From assembly GCF_947623445.1 (NCBI RefSeq), contig NC_135245.1, positions 131,501 to 195,500 of the forward strand: DNA of 64,000 bases, given 5' to 3'. Every line of letters begins with the position of its first letter. The first letter of the stretch is position 1. This document shows positions 9,656 to 22,186 of this stretch, piece after piece. The stretch is from Clavelina lepadiformis (Eukaryota > Chordata > Ascidiacea > Aplousobranchia > Clavelinidae). Both the position numbers and the translations under genes were made by a program. The notes beneath the pieces were generated by a model. It made no database searches, was not told the DNA's origin, and was given only the letters and a program-made list of their open reading frames with translations.

Positions 9656-11597
9656 TGTGATAAATATATCACTTAATATAATATAAAATTGTGTACGACA
9701 TAGAATTCTCGTCTATCGAATCAGCGAAGCATAACACTGCGTGACGTAATCGATGCTTCCCTCTTACTGTGCGTGCATTTTGATTCATTCAGTCCCTTTT
9801 GGTTTCTACGTTCAACGCCGCAACATGTCTTTGTGCTGTTGCTGTCACAGTGTTCTATCTTGATGTATTCGTTCAAAGAAGCTTCAAATATAATCAGATT
9901 ATACAGTAGTCATTCCTGTGTCATTATTGCTGAAGTCTATCAAAGTTCACTGTTAAGTTATACACAAGGAAACAGACTTTGTAGTGTAAGTGGGTAAACC
10001 TTACAGGCAAAGGGATCAATATACCACTTTTCATTACAAAATGGTGCCCCGAGTGAGGACGAATTGACGATAAAAAAAAAGACATTTCCATTACAAGTGT
10101 GGTGGAGCCGAAATCGCTGAGAACTACGCTTTTCTTTTTTGAGCAACCTATGAACAATTAAATTTGAGGTTGAGAGAAGTCTAGTGATCTCAGACTAGAA
10201 GTTTCGAAGATATGTATCGTCTAAAACCCATGCAACACTCATTGGATCCAGCCAACGGACATCTCGACAATATGACATTCGAACAAATGAACTACAACGA
10301 CGGTGACGAAGAATCGCCTGGACTTGTTCAACCAACTTCAAATGCAAGAATGACCGACGAACAAAGCACTCCAGTGAAAACACTTTGTCGGTATTTGGAC
10401 ATTCAGTAATGATTTTTGTTTGTTTTTTTCTCTATATAGTATATATCATAGCGTTATTGTGTAGTTTACCTTAATTGATGGTGGCTTAGTTGCCATACTC
10501 TCTAACGGTTCAGCAATGCCGGAGAGAAATTTTTCTTTGTGTTAATTTGTTATGCTTTAAAACATAGCGGTTGTTTTCGAAGGTTAAACAAATGCCCAAG
10601 GCTAACACCGATACACTATGTTGAATGTCAATTACAATACGTATTTGACTAATTTTATATATATGTTTCGTAATACGCGTATTTCCAAGTGAAATATTCA
10701 CACAGCTATACTGGTAAAACCAGATGCTGAAATCGCGTGAGCATAAGAGAATTTTGTACTATAAGTTGCTTACGGAAATCGGCGTCACGACATGTGAGAT
10801 GAAAAATTTGCCGACGTTTCCTCATTTTGCTATCCTGCGCAAAGAAACCGCAGCTAGCATACGCGTGATGTGTCAAATGACATCCTGCGTTCTGTTTTCT
10901 GTTTAAAGTCGTGACATAGTCTAAATGTCATCATTGTTTGTTTTGTATACTAATTTTGCCTTATGTGTTACAGAAAACATATTACTATCTTTTTGCGAAT
11001 GTACTGCCAATATGAATTGTATTGTAACTATGTTTCAACGTTTATTGTTATGTGATCTACATTTAACGTGTTATATTGACTTTTGTTATCAACACTATTG
11101 TTTTAATTATTGTTCACCGAGAATTGTTTTTATCATGATCAGAAAATATCGTGAGTTTTTTCAAAACTTACGAAATTTTCTTGCGGAAGGTTATGTGATA
11201 AATATATCACTTAATATAATATAAAATTGTGTACGACATAGAATTCTCGTCTATCGAATCAGCGAAGCATAACACTGCGTGACGTAATCGATGCTTCCCT
11301 CTTACTGTGCGTGCATTTTGATTCATTCAGTCCCTTTTGGTTTTTACGTTCAACGCCGCAACATGTCTTTGTGCTGTTGCTGTCACAATGTTCTATCTTG
11401 ATTTGTTCGTTCAATGAAACTCCAATATAACCAGATTATACAGTTGTCGAGGTGTACAATTGATTCTAAGATTAAGAGAAGCGAAACAACGACCTGAGAC
11501 TCATTTATTATCGAGGACTACAATTCAACAGACAAACATTGTAATTGAAGTGGTCATCCTTACAGGATAAGTAACGATAAACAACCATTTCATTACA
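9656..11597 (+). mobile_element. Short LTR retrotransposon fossil (non-autonomous)
   Basis: The 5' LTR is 9656-10038 and the 3' LTR is 11194-11597. Both start TGTGATAAATATATCAC and end CATTACA, and the pair is flanked by the 4-bp duplication AGAT (9652-9655 and 11598-11601). A tRNA primer-binding-like site follows the 5' LTR. The internal region is only about 1.15 kb, too short for gag-pol, so this is a non-autonomous derivative of a Ty3/gypsy-like family; the 4-bp duplication fits that group. One short open frame (10212-10409) lies inside with no recognisable domain. The first 210 bp or so of the two LTRs are nearly identical but the rest belongs to two sequence subtypes. Confidence 0.75.
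10042..10059 (+). other. Primer-binding-like site of the LTR element
   Basis: TGGTGCCCCGAGTGAGGA lies three bases after the end of the 5' LTR. A TGG-start sequence at this position is typical of a site complementary to a tRNA 3' end. The tRNA was not identified. Confidence 0.55.
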
Positions 11598-11639
11598 AGA
11601 TGATGTTATTGGAAATTTTAAATCGGATTAAGAAAACTA

Positions 11640-12438
11640 AGGTACCTGTGCTTAATAAGGCCCGGTCCCAAATAAGGCCCATTGCTCATATTTCGCAAAC
11701 CCGTGCAAAATAAATGAAAAATTGTAACCCTATATAAAAACTAATATAAATTCATGATGGTTTACCAGATTTCATCCTTGTCACGTGATCAACCGATTCG
11801 CTAGAGCACAACAAAAATTTGATATTTGCAGTTAAGGTGGTTTTGTTAATTTATAAAAAAAGTAAGTGAGAATTTGGCCGGTTAAATGAACTGTTGTCAG
11901 CCGGTTGAAGTTTTCATGTAACAACCAACTTAGTATTGAAAAGGATAATGCACTTTTTTTTGCTAAAATTTTTCTGATAATAAAAATGTGACATTTTTTT
12001 CGTGGATGCCACATGCGCCTAATAAGGCCCATGCAAGATGCTTGGCTAATTGATTTCCAGACTTCAAGAGTGGTTCCAGTCATCAGTTGGCAAGTTGTTA
12101 CGGTTACTTTTTTTTTTTCAACCCACGTTTGTTGGTCGTTGTCTTACACAAATTGGTGGTTTTATTTGCTTAATACGATTTTTCAGCTATGTTTTGAATC
12201 AAAATACTCACAAAATTGGTGGGCCTTATTAGGAGCCTATGCTCCTAATAAGGCCCATTTTTTGAAATTTTTAATTTCTTTATAAAAATTTTTTGGGGAT
12301 TGTCAGATATTGTGGTTTCAATATGTTGTAGTCATATACCCTTACTAATAGAATACGATTTTTCAGTCTATTCTCATTTGTGGTTCTTGAGTTATTTTCA
12401 AAAAAGTGTTAGGTGGGCCTTAATTGGTACAGGTACCT
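11640..12438 (+). mobile_element. TA-flanked MITE with AATAAGGCCC motifs
   Basis: The ends AGGTACCTGTGCTTAATAAG and, inverted, AGGTACCTGTACCAATTAAG are terminal inverted repeats flanked by TA on both sides, as for Tc1/mariner-type elements. The word AATAAGGCCC or its inverse recurs near both termini and at several interior points. There is no transposase frame. It sits about 40 bp after the LTR fossil. Confidence 0.68.
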
Positions 12439-12544
12439 TATACGTCAGTCTGTTTATTTATTAACTTGTAAACTTACAACACTTATTACACAACTATTTC
12501 GGATAATTACTGCAATTACTGCAGATCGTTTTTAAATATTTTCA

Positions 12545-13170
12545 AAATAAAAGACTGGAACCAGTTACTGGATTGAAACGTCACCACCAGCACCACTCAA
12601 GTCTTTAGTTTCGGACCAGGAGGAGTTTTCTTTCAGCAATACCATCTATTGGACAGCATTGGCATCTTTTTCCGTACATCACTGAAGATGTACCAGAGAT
12701 TTTTCCATCTTGCAACGAGCAGTATTTTTATCACATCTTCCAAAGAATATTTATCATTGCTGTACAAACTCGGGCTAATCAACAACGCCCTTCCTTAGTG
12801 CTATGGCAACCAAAAATTGGGCTCTTGCCCGGGATGGGGTTTATTTTACAGTGGGTTTCTTTTCCCATCTACTGATGTACAGTATTGAAGCAATTTTCAT
12901 TCATCAGTTGCTTGAACACACCACCTGCTTGTCTGCTTAATTTTTGCTTTTTCAACTTATGTTTTATGGATTTAACTAATTATAGGTTTAGTGGTCGTGC
13001 TACTTGTTACCAGCAAATACTAACGTTATTTCTCTTGAGCACGTTTTAAGCCTTTTCGGCTTGGTCACTTTTTCCTGTTCATTGGCGCGTGTTAGTAAAA
13101 ACTGGCTTAATTTTTCGTCCCCACCGCGCTTTTGGCGAAAAATAAAACGATTAATTGATTGATTTTGATG
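12545..13170 (+). repeat. LINE-like 3' repeat, copy 2 (longest)
   Basis: Shares GGAACCAGTTACTGG, then AGGAGTTTTCTTTCAGCAAT, with the copy at 61502, and the downstream half with the copy at 1535-2240. It ends with a GATT/TGATT microsatellite after ACGAAAAATAAA-like sequence. No coding frame was recognised. Confidence 0.6.
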
Positions 13171-13965
13171 AACGTTTTAATTGCCACAGCGTTTTCGTTT
13201 TTTCGCAGCGCTTATAGGCTCCTTTGCTTTACAAGTGATGTTACATGTTACAACATTGCACATCATCTTATGACGTCATCATCATGTAAGCATTCTACCG
13301 GTTCTTTTTTGCTGCAATAAAGTTACGACTATGGTAGAGTTATACAACCTGGCAATCAAAGTTGACAGCGAAAACTAAACCACTTGTTTTCGTAGCATTG
13401 CTAAATATAGGCTACCTTTATATTTATACAAAGTAAACAATTTTCACGCACAGTACATGCCATCATTTTATGATGTAACGCGCCACCTATTTATGTGCCA
13501 GTGACACCCGATTGTGGCGCGTTCAACGCTTGTGACGTCATGTCATCATGTCGAGAATGGCGCTAAAACTGATTGCTTCGCATAAAGGTACTGTCCTATT
13601 TACGGCAATGATACAGCATCGTGTGATATACGTTCCGTCATCGCTTCTGGGAGCTAAAGTTTTATTTCAATAAATCTTGCAGCTTTATAAAATATTTCAA
13701 TGAGTTGAATGGTGCTCTGCTTGAAAGTTGTGAGTAACAGCGCCGGATTTTCAAACTGGTGGTGTGCCCTGTTGTTAGAAAATTTCTCTCGATGCTTGAT
13801 AACCAGACCGACAAGCAATCTGTCGTGTTTCATCATCAATCGATTATGTTCTTGACTTTGGTCCTTGTTTTATAACAATGCTGTGTGAAGCTTCCATGTC
13901 ATAGCATTGTACATAATGTACAGAGTTGCGGTGGTTATCAGAGCAATATAATAGGCCTATAGACT
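13171..13965. other. Intergenic stretch
   Basis: No gene recognised. GC-rich words around GCGCGCCAC recur from near 7100-7260 but element borders are not clear. Confidence 0.4.
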
Positions 13966-14340
13966 TGTAATGAAAGTGGTGTATGGTACCTTAACCTGTA
14001 AGGTTTGCCCACTTCCTTACAAAGTCTGTTTACTTGTGTATATCTTAACAGTGAACTTTGATAGACTTCAGCAATAATGACACAGGAATGATAACTGTAT
14101 AATCTGATTATATTGAAGCTTCATTGAACGAATAAATCAAGATAGAACATTGTAACAGCAACAGCATAAAGACATGTTGCGGCGTTGAACATACGACTGT
14201 TAATTGATGACTCGTAATGCACGCACAGTAACAGAGAAGCAATCGATTACGTCACAAAGTGTTATGCTTCGCTGATTCGATAGACGAGAATTCTATGTCG
14301 TACACAATTTTATATTACATTAATTGATATATTTATCACA
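13966..14340 (-). mobile_element. Solo LTR
   Basis: A 375-bp LTR in reverse orientation, same family as 9656-10038 and close to it over its whole length. Ends TGTAATGA and TTATCACA in + orientation; flanked by the 4-bp duplication GACT (13962-13965 and 14341-14344). A solo LTR left by recombination between two LTRs. Confidence 0.8.
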
Positions 14341-14344
14341 GACT

Positions 14345-16550
14345 ATAGCCGATGATGAGTCACAAAGGAAAATGGCAGTTAACAAAAAGACGTTGAAACA
14401 ACTATGGTCCCCAGACATTGAGACCGTTATAGGGGGCTACGTCCCAATTTTGATCCCCTCCGTAAAAACGTCAGTCTTAGTAAATCCATTTTGGGTTATC
14501 GACGTATGCAGTTGGATTTCAATAAGTTTTACTTGTTTGAAACTATTTAAACGAAATAAAAATGTTGTAAAAATAAATGAAATAAATGTTGGGAAAATTA
14601 AAGGTAAAGTTTAGGTAAAACTTTAAATTTGTGGTTTATTTTTCCAAAAAATTGTGCACTGTGTCACATTATTTTTGCTCATTTTGTGGCACAATTTAGT
14701 TGGCCAAAAAATGTTGGGACCCTTACCCCATTTGCTTCCTAAATCCGGCCTAATTGACCACAAACTCTGCGACATCACTGGGAACAATCAAACATACCAT
14801 CTGTCATCAAATCACAAACCATCGAACCATCAACGTCAACAATCATGAAACCATCAACGTCAACAATCATGAAGCCATAAAACAATCAACAACTACCAGC
14901 AACAATCAACCAAAACCATAACAGATAATTGTATGGTCATGTCCGCAAGATTTGAATTTTCATTTTCCGTGCACTTTTTCCATAAACGATTAGCCAACAT
15001 ATAAATATTCATTTCACAATTTATTTTAACATTTATTCGTTTGTATTTATTCTGATAGGGACAAATGTTTGTATCGAAAGCATGTTGGTTTTAACCGGTA
15101 AATAAACTTGGTTTCTGCGTTTGTTGCTTTAATTCGAACTTAATAGTTGCAGCCATTTTACAGTTTCCTTTTGAAACAAATTTACGAAACAAAAAACTTT
15201 ACGAGGGTTTTTGTTTCTTTCATGTAGTTACCATTTTGCAAACAATCATTTAGCATTAACCCAAGTAAACTAGTTATGATCAATTCAGGCAAACGCCAAA
15301 TCTTACTGTGCCTTCGAAGACTGTGTGGCGCCTATGTTTGCAATCACATGATAGCACCACCTTCAACCAACCGTAGCGTACATAAAACACAAAGTGTATG
15401 CAGTTATTGCAGTACATTGTTAGCTGGATTCGGTATTAGGTAGCCTAGTACTTCGAGTAAAGACGTGAAATATGTACCGGTGCTTACTAAATTAGAAGCC
15501 AACCTAATAATCCATATATTTTGTCTGCCGACGAGAATATCAAGTCTACACTTAAGTTAAATGTTGTTTTAACGGTTCTCCATTAGCACTCCCGTACTTT
15601 GGCACTCCCGTATCAGGACAGAGTATTTAAGAACTTTTGTGTCATAAAATCATAAGTTATCGTGTATTACCTCATACAGTCATATCTCTTTGCCATTCAG
15701 GCTTTCAAGTAGGGGTGCGAGAGACCCGATATCCCATACGTAGGGGAAAGCATGGCTAATGAACCCCCAGATTTTTAAAGACTATGCTGGCTGCATCCTG
15801 TCCTACCGGACTGCAGAGTATGGCCGTATGGCCAAACAACCAAAAATGAGAAGTGCGGTGCGTAAAAATGCTCAGGTGCAATGCTGCAGTTATGTGCACA
15901 GCCAAACTACAGTCTGAGCATATTTGCTCACTGCACTTTGGTTGTTGAAAACAGTGGCCATGAAATTGTACCTATACAGGATTGCATCCATGTGCAATTG
16001 CAGGGTTTGCAGCCACAAGAGATTTTAATCAAATTTTCATCTTTCATCTAAGAAAATTGAATAGAGTCATTTAAGCAAAAAAAAATAGGGTGGTTTCAAA
16101 AGTTGAAGTTTTTGTTCCAATTATAATGAAATGACCCTTAAACCAATACAAAATTGCACCGACATGAGAAATAGATATACACCTCACGCAATCAGAGTTG
16201 TACCTAAGGTTTTAGAGCCCCGGAACAGAGGAAACATTCGCTCTCCTACTTTTCAAAAACATAAGAAAAATAAACACTACCGGAGCAAACTATAATGGAA
16301 TTTGCTTAATTTCCATGTTTGACAACCCCGTCCCCCACCCAATAAGAGGAAATTATGAAATTGATTCTGACATTTATTTGTACAAGAAAAGCTGGGAATT
16401 TATAGAGTATGATACAATTTTGAAATGCCATATAAAACGATTTTGGTTTCGTGTAACCATAGATATAGACAAGATTTATAAACGATATAATGTTTATAAT
16501 ATATCTATGCGGATAACTCACCTGTTAAGTTAAATATGTTTTCCTTAATC
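14345..16550. other. Intergenic stretch, AT-rich
   Basis: No gene recognised. A short direct repeat (CCATCAACGTCAACAATCAT twice) lies at about 14828-14872. The region around 15806-15905 has a relative near 29150. Confidence 0.45.
15806..15905 (+). repeat. Dispersed repeat copy (pair with 29150)
   Basis: Shares GCAGAGTATGGC, AATGAGAAGTGC and TGCGTAAAAATGCTCAG, in the same order, with 29150-29265. Inverted versions of the GCAGAGTATGGC word occur at about 29655 and 29960, so these may be ends of an undefined DNA element. Confidence 0.45.
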
Positions 16551-16558
16551 ATTTAACC

Positions 16559-16864
16559 CAGGGGTGGCCAACCAGTCAGAGACTAATAGCCTCACTTCTT
16601 ACTGCGTTAACCGCAAAGAGCCACATCATACACATTATGATTTATGACGCTTTTTCTTATTACGTCATAATAGTGCATGAAATATTGTTTCAGTTTCATC
16701 ATCTTTATTCTGGGTGGAAATCTAATGTAATCAGTCATTATTTAGCTAATATCAATTGAACATTAGCCAGTAGAGATTACTTTTCTGTATTATTTATCTG
16801 CCTAAAATGTGCTCTCTTTCGGAGGTTCAGTATGAACGAAAGAGCCGCGGGTTGGCCAGGCCTG
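16559..16864 (+). mobile_element. hAT MITE with perfect target duplication
   Basis: A 306-bp element. Left end CAGGGGTGGCCAACC; inverted right end CAGGCCTGGCCAACC. Flanked by identical 8-bp duplications ATTTAACC (16551-16558 and 16865-16872), the hAT hallmark. The end sequence is of the widespread Charlie-like type. Non-coding. Confidence 0.88.
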
Positions 16865-16947
16865 ATTTAACCATTATCCATGGTACGTACGAACTTGTCG
16901 AAAAGTGTCATGCTTTCCAGTCTTGTCGATATTGCTTCCATCTATAG

Positions 16948-17257
16948 TAGCGGTTCCCAAACTGGGGTCCGTAAAGCAGTTTTAGAGGGTCCGCAATGAG
17001 AATTAGTCTTTAAAGCAGTTTCAGAGAGTTGCGCTATCCAAAACCAAACCAAACATCGATGAGTTAATTGCAGCAAAACAAGTGCACCCATCCCATTAAA
17101 CGTTTACCGTATTTGTTAGTTTTTGCTTTTTCTTCCATTGGTGTGGTTTTTGCATTTTTTCCTATAGCATTCTTTGATTTTTATTGGGCAGCAAAATATC
17201 AAAATAATTGCAAAGGGTCCGCCAGGCAAAATTTTTCGAAAAGTTTGGGAACCGCTG
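16948..17257 (+). mobile_element. hAT MITE, second type, with perfect target duplication
   Basis: A 310-bp element. Left end TAGCGGTTCCCAAACT; inverted right end CAGCGGTTCCCAAACT. Flanking 8-bp duplications ATCTATAG at 16940-16947 and 17258-17265 are identical. Non-coding; an open frame within it is fortuitous. It lies less than 100 bp from the previous MITE. Confidence 0.87.
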
Positions 17258-17605
17258 ATCTATAGGTTAATGGAGCAGCGTAATGATTAAAATTGTAACA
17301 TGAAAGTGACTATTTCACCGTGAGCAGTCAGCTATTTAGAGTAGAACTGTAGAAGGTATATTTAGGTTATTATGTTATAATAAACTGTAGCTGTTGTATA
17401 TATAAAATATCGGCCAATCAAAATTGAGAAATAGGAAGTTTTGTGTGTTGCTCTGAAGGAAATGTCTGAATGTGCAGATATCAACCAATGATCAAAATAT
17501 TTGGCCTCAAATCAAATTAAATGTTGTGTTTTTTACAGAATCACTTACACAGTAGCACTGATTGGTTACTTCAGCTCTTGATTTTGCACTTCAAAGCATT
17601 TAAAT

Positions 17606-18701
17606 ATGACGTCACATGAAAGAATAGACATCTTTCCATCTCGAATGTAAGTCACGTACAAGTTCCTGTCAGGACAAATTTAGTTAATTTTTTTCTCATG
17701 ACGATTATTTCCCAGGAATTTAACGATAATGAAGACTCGACTGAAGGGGGCGCACAAAGGACACAGCTTGCTCAAGAAGAAAGCAGATGCTCTTAAAATA
17801 AGATTTCACTCTATTTTGAAAAAAATAATTGAGGTTGAACAATGCTGCGAATGAATTAAAGTTTTGTGGTTTGCTGACCGCATAATTGTTCCTTCATCCA
17901 GGCAAAGCAGGAGATGGGTGAAGTGATGAAGGAAGCTTCATTCTCACTCGCAGAGACTAAATTTTCTGGAGGAGATTTCAGTCCGGTGGTTTTACAAAAC
18001 GTCAGCAAAGCTCAGATGAAAGTGCGAAGTAAAAAAGAAAACGTTGCTGGGGTGAAGCTGCCAGTGTTTGAAGTCTACGAGGTCTGGCCACTTCAAATGC
18101 TTGATACTTCAATGTTTAATTGTGAGAAACTTGCAATAAACTAAAAACCTCTGCTCAGGACGGCACAGACAGCTATGAGCTCACCGGCTTGGCAAGAGGT
18201 GGTGAACAACTAAACAGACTGAAGAAAAATTATGCGAAAGCCGTGAAACTGTTGGTGGAATTGGCTTCTTTGCAGGTTCTCAAGGCATTATAAGTTTAAG
18301 CTTCAATCACAGACTGACAACATCTCATTTGTTTCTCAGACAGCTTTTGTCACACTCGATGAAGCGATCAAAATAACAAATCGACGAGTGAACGCGATTG
18401 AGCACGGTAGGTGGTGGGTTGCACAAAACTCATAATCAGGCAAATTGACAAAACTGAATTGTTTTTAGTGATCATTCCTCGCATCGAGCGAACAATCTCT
18501 TACATCGTCACCGAGCTCGATGAAGGAGAGAGGGAAGAATTCTTCAGGTTGAAGAAGATCCAGCAGAAGAAGGAGGTGATGAGAAATAAGCAGGATAAGA
18601 TTCGAAGGAAATGGCAGGAGGAGCAGGAAAAAGAGAATCTTCCTGTCAATCAAACCCCCAACCTGCTGGCAGATGACGAGGACGAAGATTTGTTGTTTTA
18701 A
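17606..18701 (+). CDS. ATP6V1D: V-type proton ATPase subunit D
   Basis: Subunit D is the central-stalk rotor protein of the V1 sector of the proton pump that acidifies endomembrane compartments. Six exons (17606-17646, 17716-17833, 17902-18081, 18159-18275, 18340-18406, 18469-18701) join to 756 bases, 251 residues, against about 247 in human. The product begins [14 protein letters not shown] and continues with [41 protein letters not shown] and [12 protein letters not shown], as in the family, forming two long coiled-coil helices. It ends with the family-typical acidic DEDEDLLF. Introns are all about 60-80 bp. The start is the first in-frame ATG, with an acceptor-like TTACTTCAG about 35 bp upstream. 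Confidence 0.97.
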
Positions 18702-18846
18702 AAATTTCTACTTATTTGTTCATGATGACTACAGAGAGTTGTTTGCTTACAATAACAGTTGTTTATTCATTTTGCTGTCTACCACGGCACCACATATACG
18801 AGTAACTGTATAATAATTCATGATATGGGAGGTTGCAATAATCTTG

Positions 18847-21800
18847 TTATTTTGCTGGAAACCTTTCATAGATCCTGAAATATAAAAGATATTTTGTGAG
18901 TAATTGCACAAAGGGGCTGATAGCAGTAAATAATTGGACCTGTCATATATCGCAATGTCCACAGACGCCTCCTCTATGACATCAAGCCTATCTGTGATGT
19001 CATCACCATAACAGGCAAACAAGAGATTCGCTTCATGAGTTTTCCTCACAATGCTACGATCAGAATAAACATCTTTGTCGAGGGTGTTGATCCCGACGAA
19101 ACCCTCCGCCAATGCAGCACCTGTCACGCACGTGACGCTCATCCTCAGAAACTAACCATATATACATAAGTGACGTCACAATACCTATTGCCATTTTGTT
19201 TGAACTTTCGCGGAGGTCAAGCAAGGGCGTGTAATGCTTCGTGTCTCCATTTGTCAGAAAGATGACAGGATAATGGTTTTGCTTTCGCCTGACCCTGCAA
19301 AGATATGAAGGTTTCAACACCTGAGTGAGATTGTGTGACGCAGGCGAGCTTACATCGAGCAAATGTCAACATCAAAAGAGGAGAAAATTATTGCCCTTGA
19401 TTTTGCGCATCTGCAAACGACATCTAATATTTTGTCCACAAAGAAATTTGCATCGAAGTAATGTTTCATTCCATCTTCGTACTTGTGGTTCTACAAGATC
19501 AAAATTATTTAAGAATAACGTTCTACACAATCTCTGAAACTTCACTTTGCATAATCACACCTCATCAAGAGTAGGCCATTTTATTTCAATGTTAAATCCA
19601 GTTTGAATTGGCACACTTTCAAAAAGTTCTTCAAACGTTGGAAAGGGCTCGTTACATTTTCTGAAATCCTCTTCATTAAATTCTAATCAAAATTTCTCTT
19701 AGTTCGCACGTTCTTGCCATGAGCAATCTTAGCAGTTCCTAGCATTACTTTAAACCCGTGCGGTACCTAGCTTCCTGGTGCTATTGTGGCGACTCTTGTG
19801 GTAACAGCGCAGCATTTTAAGGTCATTCAAGGTTAAAGCGTTTACAGGAAGCTCGATAAGTTGAGTGTTTCCCTCGTCTTTCTGAAAAATAATAATCACA
19901 AAAAATAGGAACCCCTAAATATTCTCAAGTTCCTTTATATCAAATAATCTACTGTATCTTTGCGTTTATGAACATCGTGTCCTGGAAACCAGACCTTTAC
20001 TAGAAGCATTCAAAATAATGTTGTCAAAAATTTTACCTGGAAAGGTTTTATGAGAGTGGTTAGGTCATGGTAGACAACCGGAACTCCATCCCTCGTGAGG
20101 TGGACATCAAACTCAACGTACGCCGCACCCTGAAAGTGTTACGTTTAACTAGAAGCTTACACTATCAAGATTAAAGTTAAATCTTACGCTTTCTCCAGCT
20201 TGAAGAAATGAAGCGATAGAATTTTCGCGAACGTTGCCAAGTCTGAAAATGTGTCACATAAATTTCTTAATGAAGTTGTGTAACAGTTGTAATTTTTTTA
20301 AAGTATAGTCATCAAGACTAACTTTTCTGAAGTGAATGAGTTTCCACTGCCCCGGTGGCCCACATGAACCATCGTAGGAAAATCCCATGACTTGAGACAA
20401 CTTGCCTCCATAGACATCTCATGCAGACAAGGTTTGATGCATAAGTAAGGAACTGAAATTTAAATTATGACATTTGCGATTTAATTCTATTCTTCATGCA
20501 ATATAAGATGTTTATTGCTATCAAACAAGCATAAAGAAACAGTTGAGTTTGTGCATAAACATCAGAATATCATCACTGGAAAAAGGTTTAAATGGTTTAA
20601 ATTCAGTATATTGTTGTCAAGGGATGATTTAAAAATAATAAACAGACCAGAAGATAACACGCCGGGATTATCCAAAACTAATAATTGTTCAAACTTATAT
20701 ATACAAACTCATAAAAACCTCTCAGCTCTCCAATAACCATGAATCTGTGGTCGAGAAGCGGCAGACGCACGATGCCTTTTGAAGAATTTAAGCACGACAT
20801 TGATAAAATGGCGACACCGAGTGGACACTTTTTTGGTGAAAGTATCTATAAAAACAAAAGCTTGATAAGGTCTTGTAATAACTTTCGAAGATATTTGCTA
20901 GCAGAGGACAAACATTGAACTTGATGTAAGATGTTTCAAGATTTGAAGTTTCCAGCTGAAACGTTGCGTGCACTTCGCTTGAGAACGGGACTTTTATCGT
21001 CATCGATGATTTTACTGAGCAAAGAAACAAGAATGAGAGAAGTCGACCACTTGAGGTCAGGTTATAGTTGGAATTTAACCTGTCTCTTTAGAATGTGAAT
21101 ACGGGGTTATGATGGAAAGTCGCTGATTTGCACAACCAGGAGACGTCTCTGGCTCAACATAGACATCATCTAAATCAGGCCTAAAACCAATAACAAACGT
21201 GAGGACTGGCAAACAAAATAAGAAGTTCAAAGAAACTCACCTGAAAGTTTTCACATAAGTGTCATTAAACTTTAGAAATGGAGCATTTTTTGGTGAACTC
21301 AAATGAACTCTAACTTCAGTAAACTTTGTTAATGGGCTTTGCTCTAGAAACTGCGGCAATAATTAGAAATATGCAAACCCCAAGTTGAAAATCCAATCTA
21401 TCAAAAACATCACATAAACAAGCAACCTTTCTACCTACTCTTGATTCAAAAGCATTTTCCTTTATAATCGAGTCGTTTTGGTCTGAGTTGGTGAAAAGTC
21501 TACTTTGGGCAGACGCCTCCCAGCAGGTGACCTTCAATTTCTGAACAATATTTTCTCAATTATTTTCAAACAGCAGAACGATCCGAGACCATCTTACCTT
21601 ATCTGCGAGGGCTTCCGGCAAGACAACACAAGTAAAATATCGATATCTTATTCTGGTTTGACTCGCTTCGATCGTGCCGACCCATTCATCCTCCCTTGTG
21701 AGAAAACAAGCAATTAATGACATCACGAAAGCTATACGATGCATCCAGGAACAGAATTTGATATTAATGACTTCATGAACCTGTTGGTTAGAATGAGCGC

Positions 21801-21989
21801 TTGATCGAAACTCCAGGAGCCCAGTTGCGCCAAATCTCCCACAACCCCAACCACTTCGTTGCTTTCTAAACAGACAATTTATTCAGACTACTGAACTACT
21901 GAACTTAACTACTGAAATCAAACTTCTGCACAAACAGAAATACCTAATTTTCTTGCAGGCAACAGCGCATGGAAGTGGACCTTGGTCAT
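18847..21989 (-). CDS. GPCPD1: Glycerophosphocholine phosphodiesterase GPCPD1 (GDE5)
   Basis: This cytosolic enzyme hydrolyses glycerophosphocholine to glycerol-3-phosphate and choline. Seventeen exons could be joined from 21989 down to 18847, totalling 1740 bases (579 residues; human 672). An N-terminal CBM20 starch-binding domain starts MTKVHFHALLPAR and includes EVVGVVGDLAQLGSW and IRYRYFTC. The GDPD catalytic domain holds VGHRGSGNS, ENSIASF, GAAYVEFDVHLTRDGVPVVY with HDL, GFNIEIKW, IFSSFDVDICSM and GINTLDKDVYSD, ending CYGDD and IAIYDRIYERFPAK. Catalytic and metal residues expected in HRG, EFD and HD are present. It is shorter than human mainly between CBM20 and GDPD and at the C-terminus. 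TRMT11 ends 197 bp upstream on the same strand. The gene is convergent with ATP6V1D. Confidence 0.95.
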
Positions 21990-22186
21990 CCCATGCACAA
22001 GTAATGGCACGATACAAAACTAACAGCGCTAACCTACCCAGTACCAGGAAGAATTTCCAAAATTCTTTCAACTGCAAGTCAAAGATACAAAGCACATTCA
22101 GATGAAAATTTAATTTTGCACCAACAATAAAAAGATTCTCTGGTGAGAGAAAGTTGCAACAAACACTACAAAGTTTAGTGGGTGCT
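21990..22186 (-). promoter_or_regulatory. Short TRMT11-GPCPD1 junction
   Basis: Only 197 bp separate the TRMT11 stop from the GPCPD1 start on the same strand. Read on the minus strand the junction contains a pyrimidine-rich tract ending TTTGACTTGCAG, about 80 bp before the GPCPD1 ATG, usable as a cis- or trans-splice acceptor. A second candidate operon, weaker than the UQCC3-like/WRNIP1 one because the gap could also hold a promoter. Confidence 0.4.

Noticed and set aside
10212-10409. A 65-codon ATG frame
   Set aside because: It is inside the LTR fossil and has no recognisable domain; not counted as a host gene.
17068-17265. A 65-codon open frame with a hydrophobic middle
   Set aside because: It lies within the hAT MITE at 16948-17257 and ends in its target duplication; no homologue recognised.
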